This document shows, in pieces, positions 18,568 through 25,839 of a DNA stretch of 64,000 bases. Each line of letters starts with the position of its first letter. Position 1 is the first letter of the stretch. The stretch covers positions 310,001 through 374,000 of the forward strand of contig NZ_KB910924.1 in assembly GCF_000383235.1 (NCBI RefSeq). The letters are read 5' to 3'. The translations under genes were made by a program, and so were the position numbers. The notes under the pieces are model-generated. The model was given only the letters and a program-made list of their open reading frames with translations. It was not told the DNA's origin and ran no database searches. The DNA is from Bacillus sp. 123MFChir2 (GTDB lineage: Bacteria > Bacillota > Bacilli > Bacillales > Bacillaceae_G).

Positions 18568-18760
18568 ATACATAAATCTAAATTAAAAAACCGACATAAA
18601 ACCATTCTTTTTCGGTGGGCGAGAGCACCTGGCCATGCATAGAAATGGTCAGTACCCTTTCCTGCCACATACAAGGTAAAACAAAGGAAGAAAGCAAGTG
18701 CAGGATCTTCTGTATAGCCACAATCTATATGTCGAAAAATAAAAATGGATTCATATATAA
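18568..18760 (-). repeat. MITE-like repeat, copy C
   Basis: A full or nearly full copy in minus orientation: ACATAAATCTAAATT..CCGACATA at the left and CTATATGTCG..TGGATTCATATATAA at the right. It is the best reference for the site at which bcr1 inserted in copy I (GACATAAAACCATTC at 18593-18607). Confidence 0.8.
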
Positions 18761-18787
18761 AGAGAATTCCTTTCCTATTCTGTCAAT

Positions 18788-18955
18788 GCTAGTGAACTAC
18801 CCACCACTTAACGCCTTTACGGTCTGTTTGAAGTGGGGGCTTCAAAAGTCAAAAGACTTTCTCTTTTATTGCTAATTCATCCACAAGCCTAGCGGCTCGT
18901 GTCCAAAGCCTTGAATTCGCGGCGTCCCTACCGCTAATAAAATCGATACAAACTA
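18788..18955 (-). ncRNA. candidate omega-RNA / right end of a TnpB element
   Basis: Downstream of tnpB on its strand lies a conserved right-end sequence: GAAGCCCCCACTT at about 18831-18843, then AAGTGGTGGGTAGTTCACT at about 18791-18809. The two pair as a subterminal hairpin, as in IS200/IS605-type elements. In this family the transcript of the tnpB 3' end plus right end is the guide scaffold, and bases just beyond the element are the guide. The edge would lie near 18789-18791. Transcription is inferred. Confidence 0.6.
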
Positions 18956-19948
18956 CGCGATTATACTTTGTTCGTGCAAAATACGAATGCCGTAATACTT
19001 TAGATTACGACCCGCATTGTAATCTCTATCGATTTTCGTGCCACAATTATCGCACGTATAGATTCTTTCAGATAATTTCAACTGATCTTTTTTGTGATTA
19101 CACTCACTGCATAATTTACTCGACGCAAAATACTGATCCGCAACGATGTAATATTTGCCTTTTTTCTTAGATTTGTACTGTAACATCGTTCGAAACATAC
19201 CAAATCCATTATCATGCAGCTTTTTTCCTAAACGCAAACATTGTGCAAGGTTACTTAAGTTCAAATCTTCTACAACAATGGCATGATAATCATTGGTTAT
19301 CTGATTACTTTTCTTGTGTAGAAAATCTTTTCTTTGTTTTTTTGCTTTTGTTGTTACTTTTTGATATTCTTTCACTTGCTTGTCATAATTTTTACTATAT
19401 ACAATATTTCCTGCTTCATCTGTTTTTGCATGGTTCTTTTTGCGAGCTAAGGATTTATTGATTCTTCGCTCTCTTTTTTCTATGATTTTGTTATACCGAC
19501 TGTACTGAGCTGTTCGTCCTTGGCTGTCTACATACAATTCGCTTTGACTGTAATCTAGTCCAATTACTTCGTCAGCAGTTACGAATTCTACCTGTTTTTC
19601 ATTTGGACAAAAATAATCAATAGAAAGAGAAACGACATATTTTGTTCCTTCTCGCTTAATTGTTGCTTTTTTAATGATTCCATCAATCGGTAATTCTCGA
19701 TGTAGATGAATCGAAATACCTTCTTGAAACTTTGGAATACATAAAAAATAAGAGCCATTTTCTTGTGTGATTTTTATGTTTCCGTTGGTTTGATTCGTAG
19801 TATAGCTTAATTTCCCCTGTTTTTTACTATGGAATTTAGGCATACCTTTTCTGTCTTTCAACGTAGGAACATAACCGATTGTTTTCATCTTTTTACGAAC
19901 CGACTTTTTTGTTCCTTTTATATGTACACCCTCTTTTGTGGTTGCCAT
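18953..19948 (-). CDS. tnpB: TnpB-type RNA-guided nuclease, N-terminus shortened
   Basis: 331 residues from the ATG at 19948, which has AAAGGAG seven bases upstream. The RuvC residues are intact: Asp132 (VIGLDYSQ), Glu227 (AIVVEDLNL) and Asp309 (DRDYNAGRN). The zinc ribbon has Cys280, Cys283, Cys299 and Cys302. From about residue 37 (MPKFHSKKQGKLSYTT) it follows canonical TnpB, but the usual N-terminal segment of about 50-100 residues is replaced by a short Lys-rich stretch. That segment contributes to RNA and target-motif recognition, so activity is uncertain. No tnpA transposase is nearby, so the element cannot move by itself. The promoter may be TATTAT near 19980. Confidence 0.82.
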   Translation of the reverse strand: MATTKEGVHIKGTKKSVRKKMKTIGYVPTLKDRKGMPKFHSKKQGKLSYTTNQTNGNIKITQENGSYFLCIPKFQEGISIHLHRELPIDGIIKKATIKREGTKYVVSLSIDYFCPNEKQVEFVTADEVIGLDYSQSELYVDSQGRTAQYSRYNKIIEKRERRINKSLARKKNHAKTDEAGNIVYSKNYDKQVKEYQKVTTKAKKQRKDFLHKKSNQITNDYHAIVVEDLNLSNLAQCLRLGKKLHDNGFGMFRTMLQYKSKKKGKYYIVADQYFASSKLCSECNHKKDQLKLSERIYTCDNCGTKIDRDYNAGRNLKYYGIRILHEQSIIA

Positions 19949-20042
19949 ATACATTCTCCTTTCTTTCCATCTCCTATAATAGCAAAATTCTTTCTTAATT
20001 TGTTTGATACCTATACTATAAAATATTTTCATACACAAAAAG

Positions 20043-20070
20043 AGGCTAACTCACATTAGCCTCTTCATTA
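20043..20070 (-). terminator. terminator of the 97 aa gene
   Basis: AGAGGCTAA / TTAGCCTCT stem with a six-base loop, followed by TTTTTG on the minus strand. Confidence 0.82.
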
Positions 20071-20078
20071 CTTATTGT

Positions 20079-20372
20079 CTAGCCAATATGGCTTTCGTAT
20101 TTTACGTCCTCAAATGCTTTTTCAATCTCTTCATCTCGGTAATGGACATATGTAAAACGACCTAACTCTACTAAACGTGCAATTTCCCGCAATGCTTTTT
20201 CTTGTTCATACTTTTCATTAATATCAACATGAACATAAAATTTCATAAGCGGATGTTCATACAACGCTTCGCCCACTTCCACATATACATTTTCTACCCC
20301 TTGTATAACTTGAACATAACTTGCAAATTGATAAATAGCTTCACGATCTGAAACAATTTTTAATGTATACAT
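20079..20372 (-). CDS. small conserved hypothetical protein, 97 aa
   Basis: It starts at the ATG at 20372 with AAGGGGGG upstream; the longer upstream frame runs through this ribosome binding site and is unlikely. The protein is acidic and cytoplasmic, with no membrane segment, and looks like a mixed alpha/beta fold (MYTLKIVSDREAIYQFASYVQVI..VYVEVGEALYEHPLMKFYVHVDI). I do not recognise the family. Confidence 0.7.
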   Translation of the reverse strand: MYTLKIVSDREAIYQFASYVQVIQGVENVYVEVGEALYEHPLMKFYVHVDINEKYEQEKALREIARLVELGRFTYVHYRDEEIEKAFEDVKYESHIG

Positions 20373-20606
20373 GTTTTTCCCCCCTTTTCTTTTACTATAA
20401 CAAAAAATGGGTATATAATCATGTCGAAGTTTGACTATTTTCTGACTTCTTTTCACCAATTTTCATCACGCTATTCAGAGGTCATAAAAACACAAACATA
20501 ATTTATTATTAAAACTGCTCACAAATTCATGTGAATTTAATAAATTATTAGTAACTCATGCTGTAACAGGATAAAAACCGCTCTAAACGATAGTTCATTT
20601 GTCCAT
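20373..20606. other. AT-rich intergenic region
   Basis: It separates two divergent genes. It has no ORF with a ribosome binding site; its right end leads into the sigma-K-like promoter at 20607. Confidence 0.4.
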
Positions 20607-20633
20607 ACACATTCTCTCTTTTCACATAAAGTA
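20607..20633 (+). promoter_or_regulatory. candidate sigma-K promoter of the 20677 cassette
   Basis: AC at 20607-20608, a 16-base spacer, then CATAAAGTA at 20625-20633, a full match to the sigma-K -10 pattern CATANNNTA. The expected start of transcription lies about 20640, leaving room for the ribosome binding site near 20663. Confidence 0.55.
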
Positions 20634-20676
20634 TGGTATAGACATTTTCTATAGTTATTATAAGGAGAGGATTCTA

Positions 20677-21105
20677 TTGTCTTATTATTATTATGATCGC
20701 TGCCGAAGAAGAATCCAGTGTGATCAACCTGATCAATCTAATCAACCTGAATCACAAGAAGAACATACAAAGAAGCATACACATAATCATAACGTTGCTC
20801 AGATTTCAGATAGTGGAAATTCTCAGGTGAATTTAAACGTAGACTCTGATATAGATACTGATACAACCGCTACTAATCAGCAGTCTACTGATGTAGGACA
20901 GGGACAAGAGCTGGCACAAAGTCAAGATCAAAGTCAGGCACAAGGTCAAGGTCAATTGAATACAGATGTTACAAACCAATTATTAGCGGCCCTGCTCCCA
21001 TTTTTAACAAATGTTTTAAATAACGCTACTCAATCCTCGCAAAATAATCTAAATCTAAATAACCAAAATCTAAATCAAAATAATCAAAAAGGAATAGGCT
21101 ACTAA
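20677..21105 (+). CDS. Gln/Asn-rich protein, possible spore-surface component
   Basis: 142 residues from TTG at 20677 after AAGGAGAGG. It starts MSYYYYDRCRRR, then a His-rich stretch (KKHTHNHN), then ISDSGNSQVNLNV, an Asp/Thr stretch, a Gln-rich segment (QDQSQAQGQGQ), one hydrophobic helix (LLAALLPFLTNVL) and an Asn/Gln tail. There is no signal peptide. Low complexity, a Tyr/Cys/Arg start and a sigma-K-like promoter suggest a spore coat or exosporium protein; this is inference. It shares the ISxSGNSxVN motif with the next gene. A hairpin overlaps its stop codon. Confidence 0.7.
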   Translation: MSYYYYDRCRRRIQCDQPDQSNQPESQEEHTKKHTHNHNVAQISDSGNSQVNLNVDSDIDTDTTATNQQSTDVGQGQELAQSQDQSQAQGQGQLNTDVTNQLLAALLPFLTNVLNNATQSSQNNLNLNNQNLNQNNQKGIGY

Positions 21106-21122
21106 ACAGTAGCCTATTTTTG
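21092..21122 (+). terminator. intra-cassette terminator or attenuator
   Basis: AATAGGCTACT / AGTAGCCTATT with a small loop, followed by TTTTT. It begins before the stop of the first gene and ends just before the RBS of the second, so it may set the ratio of the two products. Confidence 0.75.
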
Positions 21123-21137
21123 TAAGGAGGATTAATT

Positions 21138-21434
21138 ATGATGCGGCGAAATAGCTCCAATATTTCAAACAGCGGAAACTCTAATGTGAATATAACCGTA
21201 AACGTCGATACAAGCTCTATCGCCTATGCAATGATGTGTTATTGGCATACGAGCGGTATGATTACGGATGAACAGTTCACCCATATGATAACTAATTTTA
21301 ACAGTTTACTAAACAAAGAGGACGCTATCCTTCCGCAGCTCTTATCAAATAAAGAATATTCTCCATACGTGATTCGGCAAAAAAACAATGTAAATACATT
21401 AAAAACATTTATGCCTCCTTTTTTTAATCGTTAA
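21138..21434 (+). CDS. small protein sharing the SGNSxVN motif
   Basis: 98 residues; ATG after AAGGAGG (a second ATG is adjacent). The N-terminal SNISNSGNSNVNITVNVD closely echoes residues in the preceding product, followed by a helical domain (SSIAYAMMCYWHTSGMITDEQFTHMITNFNSLL). No signal peptide or membrane segment. The family is not recognised. Shared motif and 32 bp spacing argue that the two proteins work together, perhaps assembling through this segment. Confidence 0.7.
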   Translation: MMRRNSSNISNSGNSNVNITVNVDTSSIAYAMMCYWHTSGMITDEQFTHMITNFNSLLNKEDAILPQLLSNKEYSPYVIRQKNNVNTLKTFMPPFFNR

Positions 21435-21477
21435 GTATATTTCGATAGAAAAATTCATAATATTTGAGGTGTCTCCT

Positions 21478-22095
21478 ATGCGTCCTTACATGAACATATG
21501 TATTTTCACTACTCCTGGATCTCATATTGACAACCACCGCATTGCTAGGGATATTGCAATTGCCGAATATATTTGGCATCCTATTATATTTAAAATTAAA
21601 GATGTCAGTGTTCTAGATGAACTATATCGTTTTCATGATGGTGAAATTAGTTACGTATCTTCGTTAAAATCGCAACCAAAGTTGGCTTCCTTATTTGCTA
21701 AATGTTCTGAGCATGCGTCGCAATGTGATATTTATATTTGTTATATCGGCAGTGATTATTTTCAAGAACAATCTGTAATCGCTTGTGCCTATTCCATATC
21801 AATTCGTAATCAAATTAAAGGTTACATTGTATTAACAAACGCCGCTTCAGCTTCGAAAAACATGTACACACTTGCCCACGAAATCGGCCACATTTTATTC
21901 ACACGCCGTGTACAAGATAAGCTTACAAATGCTGATCCTGAATGTCCAAACGGCTCCGAGCACCATCCTTCTCCTACAAACCTTATGCATTACATCATTC
22001 CTACCCCTTATATATCACAAATAGATTCCTTATTAACAAATACACAAAGAGAGTTATCTTTACAAAGCCCTTTATTGCGTAAAGAGAAAAAATAA
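21478..22095 (+). CDS. putative zinc metallopeptidase with HEIGH motif
   Basis: 205 residues from ATG 21478 (GAGGTG six bases upstream; the in-frame GTG at 21469 lies in that RBS). The segment MYTLAHEIGHILFTRR holds the HExxH zinc motif of gluzincin/metzincin-type peptidases. Downstream, the EHHPSPTNLMHY segment could supply a third ligand and a Met-turn-like Met. No signal peptide is present. It ends the three-gene cassette and might process or cross-link the two low-complexity proteins. That role is inference from position. Confidence 0.72.
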   Translation: MRPYMNICIFTTPGSHIDNHRIARDIAIAEYIWHPIIFKIKDVSVLDELYRFHDGEISYVSSLKSQPKLASLFAKCSEHASQCDIYICYIGSDYFQEQSVIACAYSISIRNQIKGYIVLTNAASASKNMYTLAHEIGHILFTRRVQDKLTNADPECPNGSEHHPSPTNLMHYIIPTPYISQIDSLLTNTQRELSLQSPLLRKEKK

Positions 22096-22110
22096 ACGCT
22101 GTAGTTACTT

Positions 22111-22848
22111 CTACTTTTTATCTTTAAAATAGAAACATAAAATAAGAAAAGCTATTCCCATTAAAACAGGAATTCCCCAATATAAATTTCTATCTCTTAA
22201 TTGATCAAAAAGAAGCGGTACAAGAATCATAACAATTAATATAAACAGTCCACTCCAACCAATCATGCGAATATTAATAATAGCAGCCAAAACAAACAAC
22301 GTGATTCCAATGATATATCGCAACTGCCCAGTAATTTCAAATAACGTTGCCCCGTAACATTCATTAGAAAACATAAGGGTAAGAGATAATAATATAGGCG
22401 TTATAGCCATAATCGTTAATACTATATTTCGTTTCCATTTATTATTTTGAAAAAGCATGTTTCGTGCAAATAACACGTTACCTATAAGTATGAAACATAC
22501 AATAAGAGGATAGCCAATGAAACTAATAACAGATACTTTGTAGGGCTCATTCAAATTTCGAAATAATAAATCTGGAATTGTCCAATATGCGGTTACACTC
22601 ATAATGAAAGTTACCAACAAAGTAAAATTTCTCTTCCTATCTATGTCCATTTCTCTTGCTAATTCATCTGCATATTGCTTTGGAGAACCTCCGAAAATAT
22701 CGATTACTGTTTTCCCTTGCTGTTCTCCTTCTGCTAAATGAAGCTCGGCGTCTTCTAAAAAAGATTTTATATCTTCTTCTTTTATTCCTTTTACTGTTAA
22801 ATAGGCTCCTGTATCTTCTAGAAACTGCTTTGATTCTCTTGACAGCAC
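22111..22848 (-). CDS. HAAS-domain membrane protein (paralogue 2)
   Basis: 245 residues, starting at GTG with AGGAG eight bases upstream. Residues 1-70 form a soluble helical domain (FLEDAELHLAEGEQQGKTVIDIFGGSPKQYADELAREM) of the HAAS type, which in Firmicutes accompanies PadR regulators. Six hydrophobic segments follow. It is about the same size as, and clearly homologous to, the next upstream gene, so the pair arose by tandem duplication. It may sequester the PadR protein or sense membrane stress; the role is unproven. Confidence 0.75.
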   Translation of the reverse strand: MLSRESKQFLEDTGAYLTVKGIKEEDIKSFLEDAELHLAEGEQQGKTVIDIFGGSPKQYADELAREMDIDRKRNFTLLVTFIMSVTAYWTIPDLLFRNLNEPYKVSVISFIGYPLIVCFILIGNVLFARNMLFQNNKWKRNIVLTIMAITPILLSLTLMFSNECYGATLFEITGQLRYIIGITLFVLAAIINIRMIGWSGLFILIVMILVPLLFDQLRDRNLYWGIPVLMGIAFLILCFYFKDKK

Positions 22849-22868
22849 CTAACCCACTCCTATCTTAA

Positions 22869-23630
22869 CTATCTCTGCACAATCTTTTGTTGTTTAGAAT
22901 CCCACATCATAAGCAGTATTAAGCTTCCATACGACACAATTGGCTCTAAATTTCCCCATCCCGTATTATTAATTTTAAAGTATTCAAATACAAACATAAT
23001 AAAAAGCAAAACAAATAATGTTAATACCCCCATCCAACTATTTAAACGAAAATTAATTATTATAGCTGCTGCAAATAATAAGAAACCGAGAATATAACTT
23101 TGAATCGAGGATAAAGAGAAAAATGCTGTACCATACTGTTTATTAAGCAGCATTAATCCAACAAGTAAAACCATTGGAATGACAGCCATTACTACATATA
23201 TAACAGAAAACTCTCTCAATTTACTTTGAAAACTAGAGCTACGAAAAGCAAAAATCATCCCTGCTATCATCAAGAATAAAATGATAGGATATCCAATTAA
23301 ATTAATAAGTGATACAGTGAATGGTTTCCCTGCATTTCGAAATACAAGTTCTGGAATCATCCAATAAGCTACCGTTGCAATTGCTAAAGAAATAAGTAAA
23401 TTCCAATTTTCTTTCTTATCAATTTCCATCTCTTCAGCCAACTCTTCCGCATATTCTCTCGGAGAATCCCCAAAAATATCTGTTACCGTCTTTCCTTCTT
23501 TTTCTCCTTCTATTAAATGAAGCTCAGCATCTTCTATAAAGCTATTTACATCTCCTTCCTTTATTCCTTTTGTTAATAAGTACACTTTCATATCAACTAA
23601 AAACTTTTCGCCTTCTTTAGAAACTTGCAT
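22869..23630 (-). CDS. HAAS-domain membrane protein (paralogue 1)
   Basis: 253 residues with the same plan as its downstream paralogue. The soluble N-terminus has FIEDAELHLIEGEKEGKTVTDIFGDSPREYAEELAEEM, then six hydrophobic segments. The two proteins align end to end, with the N-terminal domain best conserved. RBS GGGGAG. It is the middle gene of the operon padR-HAAS-HAAS, with short gaps. Confidence 0.75.
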   Translation of the reverse strand: MQVSKEGEKFLVDMKVYLLTKGIKEGDVNSFIEDAELHLIEGEKEGKTVTDIFGDSPREYAEELAEEMEIDKKENWNLLISLAIATVAYWMIPELVFRNAGKPFTVSLINLIGYPIILFLMIAGMIFAFRSSSFQSKLREFSVIYVVMAVIPMVLLVGLMLLNKQYGTAFFSLSSIQSYILGFLLFAAAIIINFRLNSWMGVLTLFVLLFIMFVFEYFKINNTGWGNLEPIVSYGSLILLMMWDSKQQKIVQR

Positions 23631-23686
23631 GATACTCTCCCCTCGTTTAGATTACTTGTTTTTGATTTCCTTTCATCACGTCAACG

Positions 23687-24022
23687 TTATCGTTTCCTCC
23701 CTTTTCCTTCTAACAAGCGTTGTACACTACTTTGCATCGCTTCCCAGCGTTCCATAAAATTATCTAGTGCATCTTCACCTTTTTCTGTTAGTGTGTAATA
23801 TTTTCGCTTTGGACCAGATGAGGATTCCTTCATCGTACTTATAATCAACTCTTCTTTTTGCATGCGAATTAATAGCGGATAAATACTTCCTTCACTTGCC
23901 ATGGTAAAACCATACCGTGCCAGTTTTTCACTCATTTCATATCCGTATATTTCTCCTTCAGAAATAATGGCAAGTAAGCATCCTTCCAAAATACCTTTTA
24001 GCATTTGACTCGTCGACATCAT
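23687..24022 (-). CDS. PadR-family transcriptional regulator
   Basis: 111 residues, typical of the short PadR subfamily 2. The winged helix is visible in ILEGCLLAIISEGEIYGYEMSEKLARYGF and GSIYPLLIRMQKEELI, followed by the beta-wing PKRKYYTLTEKGE and a C-terminal dimerisation helix. It probably represses its own operon at the inverted repeats just upstream (24036-24118). ATG 24022 follows GGAAGG by six bases; a second ATG is adjacent. The inducer is unknown. Confidence 0.85.
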   Translation of the reverse strand: MMSTSQMLKGILEGCLLAIISEGEIYGYEMSEKLARYGFTMASEGSIYPLLIRMQKEELIISTMKESSSGPKRKYYTLTEKGEDALDNFMERWEAMQSSVQRLLEGKGRKR

Positions 24023-24035
24023 TCAAATCCTTCCT

Positions 24036-24118
24036 CTATCTTGTTTTACAAGATAGGTAAGTATAAGTATCTTGCTTTACAAAATAGTATAACAAACAGT
24101 ATTTTGTAAAACAAGATA
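24036..24118. promoter_or_regulatory. PadR operator region with matched inverted repeats
   Basis: CTATCTTGTTTTACAAGATAG (split here: CTATCTTG/TTTTA/CAAGATAG) at 24036-24056 is a dyad next to the padR start. A second pair, TATCTTGCTTTACAAAATA at 24068-24086 and TATTTTGTAAAACAAGATA at 24100-24118, are near-perfect inverted copies separated by 13 bp. All arms share the half-site TATCTTG or its complement, as expected for an autoregulated PadR promoter. Confidence 0.75.
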
Positions 24119-24216
24119 GCTTTCATAATTTCCCCAAAAGATTGCAGGAATTCCCACTTCTTTTCTATAAATAGAGCATTAGTCTAACTATATTTATGGA
24201 GGAGATGGAATAAAAA

Positions 24217-24993
24217 ATGTTTAGCAATCGCATTGTATTTTTAACAGGTGCAGCAAGCGGCATTGGATATGAAATGGGAAAGGCCTTTGCGAAAGAGGGG
24301 GCAACTGTCGTAATTACGGATCGGTTAGAGGTCCGAGTACAAGAGGCAGTGAAACAATTACAAAACGAAGGGTATAAAGTATTTGGAATGCAATGTGATG
24401 TAACAGTAGAATGTGAGATTGAACAAGCTATTTCTGAAACTGTTACACGATTTGGTTCACTTGATGTATTAATTAATAATGCAGGTATGCAATACGTTTC
24501 TCCAATTGAAGATTTTCCAACTGAAAGGTTTGAAATGCTGATTAAAATTATGCAAATTGCACCGTTTATTGCAATAAAACACGCATTTCCTATTATGAAA
24601 AAACAACGATACGGTCGCGTTATTAATATCGCTTCTATTAATGGTCTCGTTGGTTTTGCAGGTAAATCTGCATATAATAGCGCCAAACACGGGGTAATTG
24701 GGCTTACAAAAGTCGCAGCACTAGAAGGAGCTGAGTATGGTATTACCGTAAATGCACTTTGTCCCGGCTATGTTGATACCCCTCTTGTTCGTAATCAACT
24801 TCAAGATTTAGCTACAACAAGAAATGTCCTGCTTGAACATGTGTTAGAAGATGTCATTTACCCGCTCGTACCACAACAACGATTATTACATACAGAAGAA
24901 ATTTCAAACTACGCCTTATTTTTAGCAAGCGAAAAAGCAAAAGGAGTTACAGGACAGGCTGTTGTCATTGACGGTGGTTATACGGCACAGTAA
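24217..24993 (+). CDS. bdhA: 3-hydroxybutyrate dehydrogenase
   Basis: A 258-residue SDR enzyme. The cofactor loop is TGAASGIG (10-17), structural INNAG near 86-90, and the catalytic set is Ser140, Tyr153 and Lys157 (YNSAK). CPGYVDTPLVRNQ and VDGGYTAQ at the C-terminus are typical of D-3-hydroxybutyrate dehydrogenases, which interconvert 3-hydroxybutyrate and acetoacetate with NAD. It probably serves ketone-body or PHB-derived metabolism. RBS GGAGATGG. Monocistronic, with a terminator at 25030. Other SDR substrates are possible, but sequence resemblance is strong. Confidence 0.85.
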   Translation: MFSNRIVFLTGAASGIGYEMGKAFAKEGATVVITDRLEVRVQEAVKQLQNEGYKVFGMQCDVTVECEIEQAISETVTRFGSLDVLINNAGMQYVSPIEDFPTERFEMLIKIMQIAPFIAIKHAFPIMKKQRYGRVINIASINGLVGFAGKSAYNSAKHGVIGLTKVAALEGAEYGITVNALCPGYVDTPLVRNQLQDLATTRNVLLEHVLEDVIYPLVPQQRLLHTEEISNYALFLASEKAKGVTGQAVVIDGGYTAQ

Positions 24994-25029
24994 ATGACAA
25001 CAAACTATGTTTCTTCTATATCAATTTTA

Positions 25030-25066
25030 AAAACGGATTGTGCTTATTCACGCAATCCGTTTCCGT
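25030..25066 (+). terminator. terminator of bdhA
   Basis: AAACGGATTG / CAATCCGTTT stem with a 12-base loop, then TT. Confidence 0.7.
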
Positions 25067-25068
25067 TA

Positions 25069-25270
25069 CATATATAAATCTACTTTGGTTTTTTAACACA
25101 CAAATCACAACTATACAGAATACAATATACCTACCACTAGCCTGCTCCTTTTATTTCAAACCTGGCATGCGGCAGGAAAAAGACCTGACCGCTCCTATAC
25201 ATGTTCAGACGCTCTCGTCCTCCCCTAACAAAAGGGGGGGTTATATCGGGTTTTCAATTTGCATTTACAC
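25069..25270 (+). repeat. MITE-like repeat, copy D
   Basis: A full-length copy with degraded termini (ACATATATAAATCTA at left; CAATTTGCATTTACACAT at right). The core CATGCGGCAGG..CTGACCGCTCC..CAGACGCTCTCG is well kept. Its right end supplies the stop codon of the YvrJ-like gene. Confidence 0.75.
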
Positions 25271-25426
25271 ATTTTCTTTTGGAGATTCATATCCGTACAT
25301 TTGCTTTGGTAACTTCTCAATTGCAACAATAACGCTATCTAACTTACTTTCAATTCTATGCAGTAAGTATAGCGTAACAACAATTGGAAAACCAACATTG
25401 CCAATAACTGATATCCATTCCTCCAT
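25265..25426 (-). CDS. YvrJ-family small membrane protein
   Basis: 53 residues from ATG 25426, after GGGAGGAG; a longer upstream frame lacks a ribosome binding site. MEEWISVIGNVGFPIVVTLYLLHRIESKLDSVIVAIEKLP follows the YvrJ pattern: one membrane helix, then an amphipathic coiled segment. Such proteins are phage-holin-like in size and their function is unknown. The last codons and TAA stop lie in the terminus of MITE copy D. Confidence 0.78.
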   Translation of the reverse strand: MEEWISVIGNVGFPIVVTLYLLHRIESKLDSVIVAIEKLPKQMYGYESPKENV

Positions 25427-25492
25427 CGTTGTCTCCTCCCTTCTTATTATAAATAAGCAGAAAGGCAAAAAAGTGGTAACTAAAAACAATTA

Positions 25493-25707
25493 TAACTACT
25501 CAGTTACTTTATGAAAAAAGGCAGAAACGCATTTTTTTAAGTGGGCGAGAGGGACTGGCCATGTATAGTAGCGGTCAGTGCTCTTTCCTACCACATGCGA
25601 AGTTTTAAAACAAAGAAAGGTAACGAGATGTAGGCCCATTTTTATCTTCATGGCCGGAATTTCCCCCCTTACTAAACTTCTAAATGAAATATATAGCTGA
25701 GTAGTTA
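25493..25707. repeat. composite repeat E bounded by 11 bp inverted repeats
   Basis: TAACTACTCAG at 25493-25503 is perfectly repeated in inverse at 25697-25707 (CTGAGTAGTTA). Between them, about 25540-25630 matches the core of the MITE family in minus orientation (GTGGGCGAGAG, CTGGCCATG, CGGTCAGTG, CCTACCACATGCG). The usual MITE termini are absent. Confidence 0.65.
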
Positions 25708-25785
25708 CAAATAATTTAAATCATTTCAGCTTCTCGACATATAAGTCGCGGTTGTGCAGAATGAAATAAGATTGTATATATAATT
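25697..25785 (+). repeat. partial MITE-like left end, copy E2
   Basis: GAGTAGTTAC..TCTCGACATATAAGTCGCGG..GCAGAATGAAATAAG matches the left part of the family in plus orientation and then stops. The GAGTAGTTAC outer part is shared with copy F at 31880. Confidence 0.6.
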
Positions 25786-25839
25786 GTATAAATTTATCAT
25801 TTTTTTAATTCTGACTATACCGAGAATAAAATTTGTTTG

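Noticed and set aside
18435-18875. Open frames of 79 and 86 codons around MITE copy C
   Set aside because: They follow repeat sequence and the TnpB right end; no ribosome binding site. Similar frames occur at other copies of the repeat (14767, 41350, 41406).
20499-20550. AT-rich pseudo-palindrome upstream of the low-complexity gene cassette
   Set aside because: The arms match only in part; AT richness explains the similarity.
24165-24690. Open frames of 173 and 73 codons antisense to bdhA
   Set aside because: Shadow frames of a clear SDR gene with all motifs on the plus strand.
25038-25514. 158-codon plus-strand open frame
   Set aside because: It crosses MITE copy D and runs antisense to the YvrJ-like gene, which has a better start and a recognisable family pattern.
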